Origin: Ruaniaceae bacterium
GTDB lineage: Bacteria; Actinomycetota; Actinomycetes; Actinomycetales; Actinomycetaceae
Length of the DNA stretch: 17,765 nucleotides
Assembly: GCA_030450655.1 (NCBI GenBank)
Contig: JAKDIE010000004.1
Location: forward strand, 1 to 17,765
Direction of reading: 5' to 3'
The notes below the pieces were generated by a model. That model was not told the origin of the DNA. It did no database searches and was given only the letters and a program-made list of their open reading frames with translations. This document shows positions 8,698-15,832 of this stretch, in pieces. Position 1 is the stretch's first letter. Each line of letters opens with the position of its first letter. The translations under genes were made by a program, and so were the position numbers.

Positions 8698-8775
8698 GTA
8701 GCCGCTATTGTGGCCAGTAGACAACGGGAAGGTGTCGTGGCGGTGAGGACGTGACGCGCTCCACGACCGCGGAGG

Positions 8776-8805
8776 TTGACCGCACGCAGAAAGGTCGCGT
8801 AGCTT
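8776..8805 (+). promoter_or_regulatory. Candidate rpmH operon promoter
   Basis: TTGACC (8776-8781), an 18-bp spacer and TAGCTT (8800-8805) fit a housekeeping sigma-factor promoter with the actinobacterial TAnnnT -10. It would give a leader of about 75 bases before rpmH. Confidence 0.45.
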
Positions 8806-8885
8806 TGTGGGGCCGCGTGTGCCCCTAAACGACTGGGATTCCAGCGCAACGGCGGCACCAGACTTCACGAAGGTAGGAGATTGCT

Positions 8886-9023
8886 GTGAGTAAGCGCACT
8901 TACCAGCCGAACAACCGGCGTCGCGCCAAGACACATGGGTTTCGCGTGCGTATGCGCACACGCGGAGGCCGGGCGACCATCGCAGCGCGTCGCCGCAAGG
9001 GACGCACCAGCCTGACGGCCTGA
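8886..9023 (+). CDS. rpmH: 50S ribosomal protein L34
   Basis: This is a 45-residue basic protein starting [20 protein letters not shown], the invariant L34 N-terminus, with the [17 protein letters not shown] body typical of the family. L34 is a late-assembling large-subunit protein. The start codon is GTG with AGGAGA 5 bases upstream (8875-8880). It is the first gene of the rightward block and rnpA begins one base after its stop, a conserved pairing. Confidence 0.98.
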   Translation: MSKRTYQPNNRRRAKTHGFRVRMRTRGGRATIAARRRKGRTSLTA

Positions 9024-9024
9024 C

Positions 9025-9366
9025 GTGCTCCCGGCCCGCAACCGGATGAGGGAGTCTGAGGACTTCTCGACAACCATCCGACGCGGGGTGAGAGCGGGCT
9101 CGCCGCGACTTGTTGTATACGTGGACCTCACCAAGGATTCGTCCCTGGTGGGGTTCGTCGTATCTCGGGCCGTTGGAAATTCGGTGGTACGGCACCGTGT
9201 GGCGCGGCGATTGAGGCACATTGTGCGGGAACTCGTGGGCAGTCGTGAGGTCGGTTACCTAGTTGTGAGAGCATTACCGGCAGCGGCACAAGCCTCAAAC
9301 GACGAGTTGAGAAGGGATCTAGTGACGGCGTTGGCTCGAGCGGAGCGGAAGAGAGTGGAAGTATGA
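9025..9366 (+). CDS. rnpA: Ribonuclease P protein component
   Basis: RnpA is the protein subunit of RNase P, which binds pre-tRNA 5' leaders and assists the catalytic RNA. It has 113 residues from GTG 9025 and starts [21 protein letters not shown], the standard N-terminus. The RNA-binding motif is [19 protein letters not shown], with RHR in place of the common RNR, a substitution also found in other actinobacteria such as mycobacteria. The start is 1 bp past the rpmH stop, and the end overlaps yidD in ATGA, which points to translational coupling along the operon. Confidence 0.96.
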   Translation: MLPARNRMRESEDFSTTIRRGVRAGSPRLVVYVDLTKDSSLVGFVVSRAVGNSVVRHRVARRLRHIVRELVGSREVGYLVVRALPAAAQASNDELRRDLVTALARAERKRVEV

Positions 9367-9668
9367 ACCCTCTCCAGTGGCTCGCCACTGCGCTGATTCG
9401 GATCTATCAACGGGTGATTTCCCCGATGTTGCCCCCTTCATGCAAGTACTACCCGTCCTGCAGCGCATACGCGGTCGAAGCGATCAAGGTGCAGGGCGTC
9501 ATTAAAGGGATCGGGCTTGCCGGGTGGCGGCTACTTCGCTGCAACCCATGGTCCCGTGGCGGGGTGGACTTCCCTCCTGGGAGCACACTTGAGGTTGAGA
9601 TCCCGCACGATGATGACTTCGCCGAGACGGCGACAGGCCTACACACTTCGAGGAAGCACGAGCACTGA
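9363..9668 (+). CDS. yidD: Membrane protein insertion efficiency factor YidD
   Basis: YidD is a small membrane-associated protein thought to assist YidC-dependent insertion. It has 101 residues. The conserved core [20 protein letters not shown] followed by [14 protein letters not shown] is intact, with its three cysteines (C27, C33 and the C of LLRCNPW). An amphipathic N-terminal helix ([15 protein letters not shown]) is likely the membrane contact. The last 25 residues are acidic and variable. It overlaps rnpA by 4 bp and its stop shares one base with the yidC start. Confidence 0.95.
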   Translation: MNPLQWLATALIRIYQRVISPMLPPSCKYYPSCSAYAVEAIKVQGVIKGIGLAGWRLLRCNPWSRGGVDFPPGSTLEVEIPHDDDFAETATGLHTSRKHEH

Positions 9669-10870
9669 TGGATACTATTCTCTGGCCAATCCAGATCGCC
9701 GTCGCGTGGATTATGGTGAACATCCACAAGGGACTGGTGTTCCTTGGATTTAGTGATGGGAGTGGCCCCGCGTGGGTACTCTCGATCGTTGGGCTGACGC
9801 TCACGATCAGGATCCTGATCATCCCGCTGTTCTTCAAGCAGATTAAGGCCTCACGCGGCATGCAACTCATGCAGCCTGACCTGCAGGCTCTGCAGAAGAA
9901 GTACAAGGGTAAGACAGATCCTGTGAGCCGGCAGGCCCAGCAGCAAGAGATGCAGGAGCTCTACAAGAAGCACAACTCGAACCCGTTCTCATCGTGTCTG
10001 CCGATGCTGTTACAGATGCCTATCTTCTTCGCGCTCTTCAGGGTACTCAATCAGGTCTCGATCCTCGGTGCCGGCCAGGAGGTGAATGGGCATAGTGCGA
10101 TCGGCCCGCTGACGATGCAACTCGCGTCGGATATGGAGCAGTCAACTCTCTTCGGTGCACCACTATCGGCAACGTTTATCGGTAGCGATGCCATCGGGGT
10201 GAAAATCGTGGCGGCCATCCTCGTGGTCGTCATGGGGACAACCCAGTTCATTTCGATCAAGCAACTGTCTATGAAGAACATGCCGGCCTCGGCGATGGAC
10301 AACCCTGTCATGCGCCAGCAGAAGATCATGCTGTACGTGATGCCCGTCGTCTTCGCGGTCTCGGGCGTTGCATTCCCGATCGGGGTGTTGATCTACTGGA
10401 CGATCTCGAATCTGTGGTCGATGGGACAGCAGGCGTACACGATTCGCCGCCAGCCCTCTCCTGGCTCTGAGGCATACAAGGCAAAGCAGGTCCGCGATGC
10501 CGCGAAGCGGGAGAAGAAGGGCCTTCCTCCAATCGAGGATGATCCGGCGCGCACCGAGGAAGTCCAGCCGACGGGGCAGCGTGTGCAGCCCGTGGGAAAG
10601 AACCGGGCGAAGAAGAAGGGTGTGCAGGGTGGCACACCAGTCGATCAGGAACCTGAAGAGGACGCTGCCGGGAACGACGCCGTTGAGGAAGAGAATGAGG
10701 ATCTCTCCGATGCCACACGCGTGGGCAAGGACGGATTGACGGATGAGGAACGTGCGCGCAAGCGTTACGAGGCGCGAGCGGCCGAACGCGAAGTCGCACG
10801 GCAAAAGCGCCTAGCAGCCGAAAAGAAGCGCAAGGCCAACGAGGCCAAAGGCAAGTACAACAAAGACTAG
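9668..10870 (+). CDS. yidC: Membrane protein insertase YidC/Oxa1
   Basis: YidC inserts and folds inner-membrane proteins, alone or with SecYEG. It has 400 residues and is of the Gram-positive type without a large periplasmic domain. Hydrophobic segments lie near 5-28, 35-56, around 110-130, 175-195 and 220-250. The conserved groove arginine is R48 in LTLTIRILIIPLFFKQ, followed by the cytoplasmic hairpin QIKASRGMQLMQPDLQALQKKY. The C-terminal tail from about 270 is long, hydrophilic and alternates acidic with Lys/Arg-rich runs, probably a coiled or ribosome-binding extension as in other YidC proteins with basic tails. No lipobox is seen at the N-terminus. Confidence 0.96.
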   Translation: MDTILWPIQIAVAWIMVNIHKGLVFLGFSDGSGPAWVLSIVGLTLTIRILIIPLFFKQIKASRGMQLMQPDLQALQKKYKGKTDPVSRQAQQQEMQELYKKHNSNPFSSCLPMLLQMPIFFALFRVLNQVSILGAGQEVNGHSAIGPLTMQLASDMEQSTLFGAPLSATFIGSDAIGVKIVAAILVVVMGTTQFISIKQLSMKNMPASAMDNPVMRQQKIMLYVMPVVFAVSGVAFPIGVLIYWTISNLWSMGQQAYTIRRQPSPGSEAYKAKQVRDAAKREKKGLPPIEDDPARTEEVQPTGQRVQPVGKNRAKKKGVQGGTPVDQEPEEDAAGNDAVEEENEDLSDATRVGKDGLTDEERARKRYEARAAEREVARQKRLAAEKKRKANEAKGKYNKD

Positions 10871-10880
10871 AGGAGTCCCG

Positions 10881-11378
10881 ATGACCGAGGAGAAGAGCGC
10901 TCTGACGCGCCTAGAACAAGAGGGCGAGATCGCCGCGGACTATCTCGAGGAGTTGCTCGACATCTCAGATCTCGACGGTGACCTCGACATCGACGTGGAA
11001 AACGGACGCTCGGTGGTGGCGATCGTGTCCGAGGAGTACGGCGATCGCTGGCTACGGAAGCTAGTCGGGAAGGACGGCGAGGTTCTTGACGCCCTGCAGG
11101 AGTTGACTCGCTTGGCGGTGCAGGCAAAGACCGGGGAACGCTCTCGACTAATGCTCGATATTGCGGACTTCCGCAAGACGATCAAGGTGAGTCTGCAGCA
11201 CCAGGCCGCGGAGGCGGTTTCGAAGGTGAAGGAATCTGGAGAGCGGCAGTCGATGGCTCCCATGAATCCTTTCGAACGCAAGGTAGTGCACGATGCGGTG
11301 AAGGCGGCGGGTCTCACCTCGAGTTCGTCGGGTGTTGAGCCGAACCGCTACGTGGTAATCGAGCCTGCGGAGGCGTGA
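10881..11378 (+). CDS. khpB: RNA-binding KH/R3H protein KhpB (Jag)
   Basis: This is a 165-residue protein of the Jag/KhpB family, RNA-binding partners of KhpA. It has an acidic N-terminus (about 1-45), a KH type II domain with the loop LVGKDGEVLDALQELTRLAV (62-81), and an R3H domain starting at MNPFERKVVHDAV and ending in PNRYVVIEP. The Jag_N domain seen in Firmicutes is absent, as is usual in actinobacteria. The start is ATG 10881 with GAGGAG upstream. It follows yidC after 10 bp and overlaps rsmG by GTGA. The family is clear; the RNA targets here are unknown. Confidence 0.93.
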   Translation: MTEEKSALTRLEQEGEIAADYLEELLDISDLDGDLDIDVENGRSVVAIVSEEYGDRWLRKLVGKDGEVLDALQELTRLAVQAKTGERSRLMLDIADFRKTIKVSLQHQAAEAVSKVKESGERQSMAPMNPFERKVVHDAVKAAGLTSSSSGVEPNRYVVIEPAEA

Positions 11379-12025
11379 TCGAGCACGGGGAAGATCCGCG
11401 TCACTTTCCGCGCGCAGTGCACGATCTCGTTGACGGCCCCGTGCAGTGGGATCGACTAGAGTCCTTCGCGTCGCTGGTACGCGAGCAGGGAGAGTTGCGG
11501 GGCCTCATCGGCCCACGGGAGCTACCTCGCCTCTGGTCCCGCCACCTCATCAATTCTCTCGCAATCAGCCAGTTCATTCATGATGGAACGGACGTGTGTG
11601 ATGTGGGCAGCGGGGCGGGATTCCCTGGCCTTGTGATTGCGATAGCTAGACCCAATCTTGACGTAACCTTGGTAGAACCGATGGAGCGCCGCGTGGAGTG
11701 GCTACGGGACGCGAGCGTTGCGATGGGACTCGCGAACGTCGAGATCGTGCGGGCGCGGGCGGAGGAGTTGCACAGTTCACGGCACTTTTCAGTGGTGACG
11801 GCGCGCGCCGTCGCCTCCCTTGAGAAGCTTCTCCGGTGGACATGGCCTCTTGTCGCGCCAGGGGGACGGATGCTGGCGATGAAGGGCGACCGGGCAACCC
11901 AAGAAGTTGAGGACGCTCGGAAGGTGCTTCGGAAGTTCGCGCTGGCGGCCGAGGTTCATGGGGTGGTCTCGCCTCTCGACGGTTCTGTGACCAATGTGGT
12001 GGACGTGCACAAACGCTCGAACTGA
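11375..12025 (+). CDS. rsmG: 16S rRNA (guanine-N7) methyltransferase RsmG (GidB)
   Basis: RsmG methylates G527 (E. coli numbering) of 16S rRNA using S-adenosylmethionine; its loss gives low-level streptomycin resistance in several bacteria. It has 216 residues. The family motif LPRLWSRHLINSL precedes the SAM-binding loop DVGSGAGFPGLVIA, and the acidic residue in VTLVEPMERR is the expected SAM ribose contact. TARAVASLEKLLRW is the conserved region before the lysine-containing GGRMLAMKG. The start is GTG 11375, overlapping khpB by 4 bp. It is the last gene before the gap that holds parS and DnaA boxes. Confidence 0.96.
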   Translation: MIEHGEDPRHFPRAVHDLVDGPVQWDRLESFASLVREQGELRGLIGPRELPRLWSRHLINSLAISQFIHDGTDVCDVGSGAGFPGLVIAIARPNLDVTLVEPMERRVEWLRDASVAMGLANVEIVRARAEELHSSRHFSVVTARAVASLEKLLRWTWPLVAPGGRMLAMKGDRATQEVEDARKVLRKFALAAEVHGVVSPLDGSVTNVVDVHKRSN

Positions 12026-12046
12026 GTTCGGTTGAGTTGAGCGGGT

Positions 12047-12062
12047 TGTTTCACGTGAAACA
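12047..12062. promoter_or_regulatory. parS centromere site 1 (perfect)
   Basis: TGTTTCACGTGAAACA is a perfect 16-bp palindrome identical to the bacterial consensus parS. It lies 21 bp after the rsmG stop. ParB loads here and spreads as a CTP-dependent clamp. Confidence 0.97.
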
Positions 12063-12093
12063 CGATCGGATGTCATCGGAAACGACATCAGTG

Positions 12094-12155
12094 TCATCCA
12101 CAGATTATCCACAGGGAACACGTTGACTGCACTCGGATTTCGTACTCTATCCACA
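12094..12155 (+). promoter_or_regulatory. Three DnaA boxes upstream of parA
   Basis: TCATCCACA (12094-12102, 8/9), TTATCCACA (12105-12113, perfect) and CTATCCACA (12147-12155, 8/9) all face the same way. The first two are 11 bp apart in phase, the third 42 bp further on. They lie 64-125 bp before the parA start and about 5.1 kb from the proposed unwinding element. They could serve as a parAB regulatory site, a DnaA reservoir or an accessory origin element. Confidence 0.7.
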
Positions 12156-12218
12156 GGCGTCACATGATCTTCGAGCGGACGCCGTAAGATTGAGAATCAT
12201 CAAAGAGAGGGAACAATC

Positions 12219-13130
12219 GTGGAGCCAGGTAGGGACGCACCTCGCGTGCTGGACGTGTCCACTCCACTCGCATCCCAACTCGATGAGGAGTTGCGAATGG
12301 CTCGAGCGCTGCGGGGGGTGAGCTTTCCGGCACCTCCTCAGACGCGAATCATTACTGTCTCGAACCAAAAGGGTGGCGTTGGCAAGACAACTACGGCCGT
12401 GAACATTGCGGCGGCTCTTGCCATGGGGGGCCTCAAGGTATTGGTGCTCGACAACGATCCCCAAGGGAACGCTTCGACCGCGCTCGGAATCGATCATCAC
12501 TCAGGCACGCCGTCGGTCTACGACGTTATCGTGGACGGGATGGACCTAGGCGCGATTGTGCAGCCATGCCCTGATATCGACAACCTCTATTGCGCACCAT
12601 CCACGATCGATCTTTCCGGAGCCGAGATCGAGCTGGTGTCTATGGTTGCGCGGGAGACTCGCCTCAAGAGCGCAATCGACGCCTACCTCGAGTCTCAATC
12701 GTATGATTACGTGATTATCGACTGCCCGCCGAGCCTGGGACTCCTCACCGTGAACGCCTTTGTGGCGGCTCGAGAGGTACTGATTCCGATTCAGTGCGAG
12801 TACTACGCGCTCGAGGGGCTTTCACAGTTGTTGAAGAACGTGGATCTCATCCGCGGGCATCTGAACAGTCAACTGATCGTTTCGACAATCTTGCTGACGA
12901 TGTATGACAAGCGAACGAATCTGTCCCAACAGGTGGCGGAAGACGTTCGTGCCCACTTTCCAGATCGGACCCTTGAGACGCCCATCCCCCGCTCCGTGCG
13001 GATATCTGAGGCGCCAAGCTATGGACAAACTGTAATCACATACGACAAGAACTCCGCGGGGGCTCTCGCATATCGTTCGGCTGCCCGGGAGATCGCGGAT
13101 CGAGGAGCAAGGGGGATTCAAAATGGCTGA
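12219..13130 (+). CDS. parA: Chromosome-partitioning ATPase ParA
   Basis: ParA is a Walker-type ATPase that binds nucleoid DNA as an ATP dimer and moves ParB-parS complexes apart. It has 303 residues. A 43-residue N-terminal extension precedes the deviant Walker A QKGGVGKTTTA (50-60). Walker A' is VLVLDNDPQGNAS, and Walker B is YVIIDCPPSLG. The protein ends with RISEAPSYGQTVITYDKNSAGALAYR, typical of chromosomal ParA. The start is GTG 12219, with GAGAGG 8 bp upstream. Its end overlaps parB by 8 bp, so the two are translationally coupled. Transcription probably begins in the upstream gap with the DnaA boxes. Confidence 0.96.
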   Translation: MEPGRDAPRVLDVSTPLASQLDEELRMARALRGVSFPAPPQTRIITVSNQKGGVGKTTTAVNIAAALAMGGLKVLVLDNDPQGNASTALGIDHHSGTPSVYDVIVDGMDLGAIVQPCPDIDNLYCAPSTIDLSGAEIELVSMVARETRLKSAIDAYLESQSYDYVIIDCPPSLGLLTVNAFVAAREVLIPIQCEYYALEGLSQLLKNVDLIRGHLNSQLIVSTILLTMYDKRTNLSQQVAEDVRAHFPDRTLETPIPRSVRISEAPSYGQTVITYDKNSAGALAYRSAAREIADRGARGIQNG

Positions 13131-14085
13131 CAGACGACGAGGTCTTGGGAAGGGCATCAGTGCCCTGATTCCGAACGTCGAAGCGCAGGCGCGTCCGAGC
13201 GACATCTTCTTCGAACAGCCCGTTTCACGTGAAACATTGGTCCCGAGCGAGGATGTTTCACGTGAAACGGATGGACTCGCACCGATTCCAGGCGTCCGTG
13301 CCGCAGAGTTGGCGTTGTCCAGCATTATGCCGAATCGGCTCAACCCACGAGAAGTCTTCGACGAGGACGAACTCGGAGAACTCGCTGATTCGCTCCGGGA
13401 GGTGGGGCTCCTCCAACCAATTGTCGTGCGCCCCGCCCCCACGGGCTCCGCGGCCCCATACGAACTCATCATGGGAGAACGGCGGTTCCGAGCGGCCGGG
13501 CTTGCAGGCATGGAGTCAATCCCCGCAATCATCCGCGAAACGGACGATACGGACATGCTTCGCGACGCGCTCCTCGAAAACCTGCACCGCGCTCAGCTCA
13601 ATCCTCTCGAGGAGGCGTCCGCCTACAAGCAACTCCTCGAGGACTTCTCGTGCACGCAAGAGGAACTCTCTCGGCGAATCGCACGCTCGCGCCCACAGAT
13701 ATCGAACACGATCCGGCTCCTGAAGCTCCCACCACTCGTTCAGCGGAGGGTTGCCGCCGGCGTCCTCTCGGCGGGGCACGCTCGCGCCCTCCTCGGCCTT
13801 GAGGATGCGGCTGCCATGGAACGACTAGCGCAGCGCATCGTCGCGGAGGGGCTTTCCGTGCGTTCGACGGAAGAGATCGTCACGTTGGGAGAGGCGGTCC
13901 AGCCCGAAATGAGGCGGCGCCCGCTCGTCAACCCACACCAAGACCAACTCGACGATATCGCGACCAGACTCTCAGACACACTCGATACTCGCGTCCGCGT
14001 CACAATGGGAAGCAGACGCGGACGCCTCACGATCGACTTCGCATCACTCGAGGACCTCGACCGAATCATTGGAATACTCGACTAA
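13123..14085 (+). CDS. parB: Chromosome-partitioning protein ParB
   Basis: ParB is the parS-binding CTPase that forms the partition complex at the origin. It has 320 residues. The N-terminal basic patch RRRGLGKGISALIP contacts ParA. The CTP-binding core includes the MGERRFRAA motif (117-125) and ENLHRAQLNPLEEA. The helix-turn-helix is about 178-201 (TQEELSRRIARSRPQISNTI), followed by LSAGHARALLGL. The C-terminal dimer domain ends DRIIGILD. The linker contains two copies of VSRET (34-38 and 45-49), both encoded by parS sites. The start is ATG 13123 with an AGGGGGA site, overlapping parA. It ends 85 bp before a convergent gene. Confidence 0.97.
   Translation: MADRRRGLGKGISALIPNVEAQARPSDIFFEQPVSRETLVPSEDVSRETDGLAPIPGVRAAELALSSIMPNRLNPREVFDEDELGELADSLREVGLLQPIVVRPAPTGSAAPYELIMGERRFRAAGLAGMESIPAIIRETDDTDMLRDALLENLHRAQLNPLEEASAYKQLLEDFSCTQEELSRRIARSRPQISNTIRLLKLPPLVQRRVAAGVLSAGHARALLGLEDAAAMERLAQRIVAEGLSVRSTEEIVTLGEAVQPEMRRRPLVNPHQDQLDDIATRLSDTLDTRVRVTMGSRRGRLTIDFASLEDLDRIIGILD
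13221..13236. promoter_or_regulatory. parS site 2, inside parB
   Basis: CGTTTCACGTGAAACA matches the parS consensus at 15 of 16 positions. It is translated as part of the first VSRET in ParB. Confidence 0.93.
13254..13269. promoter_or_regulatory. parS site 3, inside parB
   Basis: TGTTTCACGTGAAACG matches the parS consensus at 15 of 16 positions, 33 bp (11 codons) after site 2 and in the same frame. It encodes the second VSRET in ParB. Confidence 0.93.
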
Positions 14086-14170
14086 AGCGTTGCATTCTAG
14101 GGATAAAATCAAGACGTGATCGTTCACTTCACCACTCCGCACCAAACTCAAGCAAATAGATAACCAACTA
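14086..14170. other. Convergent gap between parB and the S66 peptidase gene
   Basis: This 85-bp stretch is visibly richer in A and T than its neighbours. Only a weak GTGA/TCAC dyad is present (around 14115-14125), without a T-run. No clear intrinsic terminator is seen for either gene. Confidence 0.4.
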
Positions 14171-15079
14171 TTAGTCAAGTTGCGACAATTGCAGTGGCTC
14201 GCCGATCATCAGCGCCAGGGAGTCATTCGAGTGCCCGAAGTGGCGTGTGGTCGCCAGAGGTACGTCCGGGATGAGTTCTACCGCCAATGCGGGAACGGCG
14301 CCACGCCCCAACTTCTCGTCGATCGAGGTGAACTGGCCAAGGAGCACCCCAGCCACGCGCTCGAACACGCCCATCTGCCGAAGCTGATGCAGCCCAACCG
14401 CAACCGCCGAGTACGTAGGGCTCAACGCTTCGAGCGCGAGGATTGCACCATCCACGCGCGGAAACCATGGTGTCCCCGCGAGCGAAAGCAGCCCGGTGAG
14501 ATTTCCACCAACGAGCGTGCCAGACAACTCGGATCCGCGAACGAAATCCACCCGCGGAGTCACGAGGGTGCTGCCCGGCCGCGCGGGGGTGGCTAACCAC
14601 GCGGTGGCCGATGGCGCAAGGCAGGCGTCGACGAATAGAGCGCGGACGCCCTCGTTCGAACCGAGCAGACGCGGGTTGATGAGCAACGATGATGCGTTGG
14701 CGGCGCCGTACAGAGCGTTGGCGATCGCGGTGAGATTGCTGAACCCGATGAAGAAGCCGTTCGCGCGCGCGAAACGCCGAGGATCCAGGTACGTGAGTAC
14801 GCCCGTAGCAAGCTGACCGCCCGAGACGTCGAGGACCGCCGCAATGCTCGGATCCTCCAGCACGTCCATGAGATGTTGAGCGCGCGTCGGATCGGGCGCG
14901 GGGTGGGCGGTTGCGGGGCTCCGGGAGTCACCGTACGCCCTATCGAGCGGCAATCCCGACGTGACGCGTAGGCCTAACTGCTCGAGGGACTCCCTCAGCC
15001 GTTGCACCTCGTTCAGCGCCGACTGGCCAAGCCCGTCGGAACACGCCACCAACTCCACGCGGTCACCCGGACTCAACAT
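14171..15079 (-). CDS. S66-family serine peptidase (LD-carboxypeptidase / MccF-like)
   Basis: Family S66 enzymes cleave L,D-peptide bonds of recycled cell-wall peptides (LdcA) or microcin C-type adducts (MccF). The protein has 302 residues and no signal peptide, so it is cytoplasmic. The Ser-Glu-His triad is present: S114 in IGFSNLTAI (111-119), E217 in LALEAL, and H283 in FGHSND. GGNLTGL (191-197) is the conserved inner strand. The usual LdcA motif RGGYG is replaced by DVSGGQLATGVL (84-95), without arginine, which leans toward the MccF side; the substrate cannot be fixed. ATG 15079 has an in-frame stop four codons upstream and only a weak ribosome binding site. It lies directly after the decayed aminotransferase, and may once have been coupled to it. 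Confidence 0.87.
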   Translation of the reverse strand: MLSPGDRVELVACSDGLGQSALNEVQRLRESLEQLGLRVTSGLPLDRAYGDSRSPATAHPAPDPTRAQHLMDVLEDPSIAAVLDVSGGQLATGVLTYLDPRRFARANGFFIGFSNLTAIANALYGAANASSLLINPRLLGSNEGVRALFVDACLAPSATAWLATPARPGSTLVTPRVDFVRGSELSGTLVGGNLTGLLSLAGTPWFPRVDGAILALEALSPTYSAVAVGLHQLRQMGVFERVAGVLLGQFTSIDEKLGRGAVPALAVELIPDVPLATTRHFGHSNDSLALMIGEPLQLSQLD

Positions 15080-15428
15080 GCGCCCACGCTACCAGCGGCA
15101 GAAGAACACCCCTACATGGGGCGCAACGACCGGCGTGCGGCAGCATTGCCTCGCCGCGGTCCTTGCATTCGGAGCGGAACTGCTTGACCTGCGTGTACCA
15201 GTCGTATTCGGACAAGTACGCAGTCATGGTCATCTGACCCCAGATGCGCGGGCAACGGCTCCGAATCGAAGCCGAGGAGCCCATCCGGGTTGTCCTCGAG
15301 AACGAGCACGCCGTGACGGCGACAGCGAAGAGCGAGCGAATCTCGGAGGCCCACATTCCCCGAGTTCGATCGGCGTAGTGGGTGATCCACGGGTCGATGC
15401 GAGTTTCAGGCGATCTGGAACCACTCAC
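15080..15428 (-). pseudogene. Decayed PLP-dependent aminotransferase (class I/II)
   Basis: Three pieces of one aminotransferase family can be read in shifting frames. First, from GTG 15428: IDPWITHYADRTRGMWASEIRSLFAVA, the typical N-terminus. Second, from about 15325 in another frame: RRHGVLVLEDNPDGLLGFDSEPLP, the region of the conserved LEDNPYG aspartate. Third, from about 15235 back in the first frame: MTAYLSEYDWYTQVKQFRSECKDRGEAML, a C-terminal-half helix. A short VGVFFCRW before a stop may echo GGFYVW. The PLP lysine segment is missing. About 115 codons remain of a protein normally around 400-430, so at least two internal deletions plus loss of the C-terminus are needed. It lies where related actinobacteria can carry an intact aminotransferase, between trxA and the parB side. 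It cannot make an active enzyme. Confidence 0.75.
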
Positions 15429-15484
15429 GGAAAGGCCCTCTCACGTTCAGGTACGTTGACTCCCGCACCCTCCCCAGAGTGCCA

Positions 15485-15823
15485 CTACTGCCCTTCGGAC
15501 AACGCCTTACGAATCTCGTCGCGTAGCGTGCGCTTGGGGCGGCCGCCCACAAACGAGGCGACGAGCTCCCCACCTTTGTAGAGATTGAACGTGGGAATCG
15601 ACGAGATTCCATAGAGCCGCGGGACGGTCTGATTCTCATCAGTGTCCATCTTCGCGATCTTCACGGTGCCGTCCAGCTCGATCGCAAGATCATTGATGAC
15701 GGGGGCCATTTGACGGCACGGCGGGCACCAGGTGGCCCAGAAGTCCACGAGCACGGGAATCTCCGAGTCGAGCACTTCGGCTTTAAACGAGTCGTCAGTG
15801 ACGACGGTGGGCTTGACAACCAT
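15485..15823 (-). CDS. trxA: Thioredoxin
   Basis: This small cytoplasmic dithiol protein reduces protein disulfides and is recycled by the adjacent TrxB. It has 112 residues, the usual length. The active site is FWATWCPPCRQMAP with C33 and C36, so it is CPPC instead of the canonical CGPC. The buried aspartate is D27 in VLVDFWA, and the cis-proline is P77 in SSIPTFNLY. There is no signal peptide or lipobox, so this is not a secreted ResA/TlpA-type protein even though CPPC occurs there. ATG 15823 follows the trxB stop by 9 bp, and AGGAG is inside that gap. The change of dipeptide probably shifts its redox potential. Confidence 0.95.
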   Translation of the reverse strand: MVVKPTVVTDDSFKAEVLDSEIPVLVDFWATWCPPCRQMAPVINDLAIELDGTVKIAKMDTDENQTVPRLYGISSIPTFNLYKGGELVASFVGGRPKRTLRDEIRKALSEGQ

Positions 15824-15832
15824 GAGGCTCCT

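Larger units (their letters stand above)
8534..8885. other. dnaA-rpmH divergent intergenic region
   Basis: This 352-bp non-coding stretch separates divergent dnaA and rpmH. It holds five DnaA-box matches in two groups. On the minus strand a TTGACA (8640-8635) and a TAGAAT (8596-8591) are candidate dnaA promoter hexamers, but they are about 38 bp apart and so cannot belong to one standard promoter. On the plus strand an rpmH promoter is proposed at 8776-8805. I see no convincing small gene here. Confidence 0.7.

Noticed and set aside
8626..9219. Minus-strand open frame of 197 codons over rpmH and rnpA
   Set aside because: It covers the origin-side gap and two certain ribosomal/RNase P genes on the other strand and shows no family motif.
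9190..9225. RHR in place of RNR in the RNase P protein
   Set aside because: The same substitution is known from other actinobacterial RnpA proteins, so it is a lineage trait and not a defect.
10163..10804. Minus-strand open frame of 213 codons inside yidC
   Set aside because: Antisense shadow of the yidC coding sequence; no motif and no ribosome site noticed.
12069..12089. GATGTC/GACATC inverted repeat after rsmG as a terminator
   Set aside because: Only a 6-bp stem with a 9-base loop and no T-run; not convincing.
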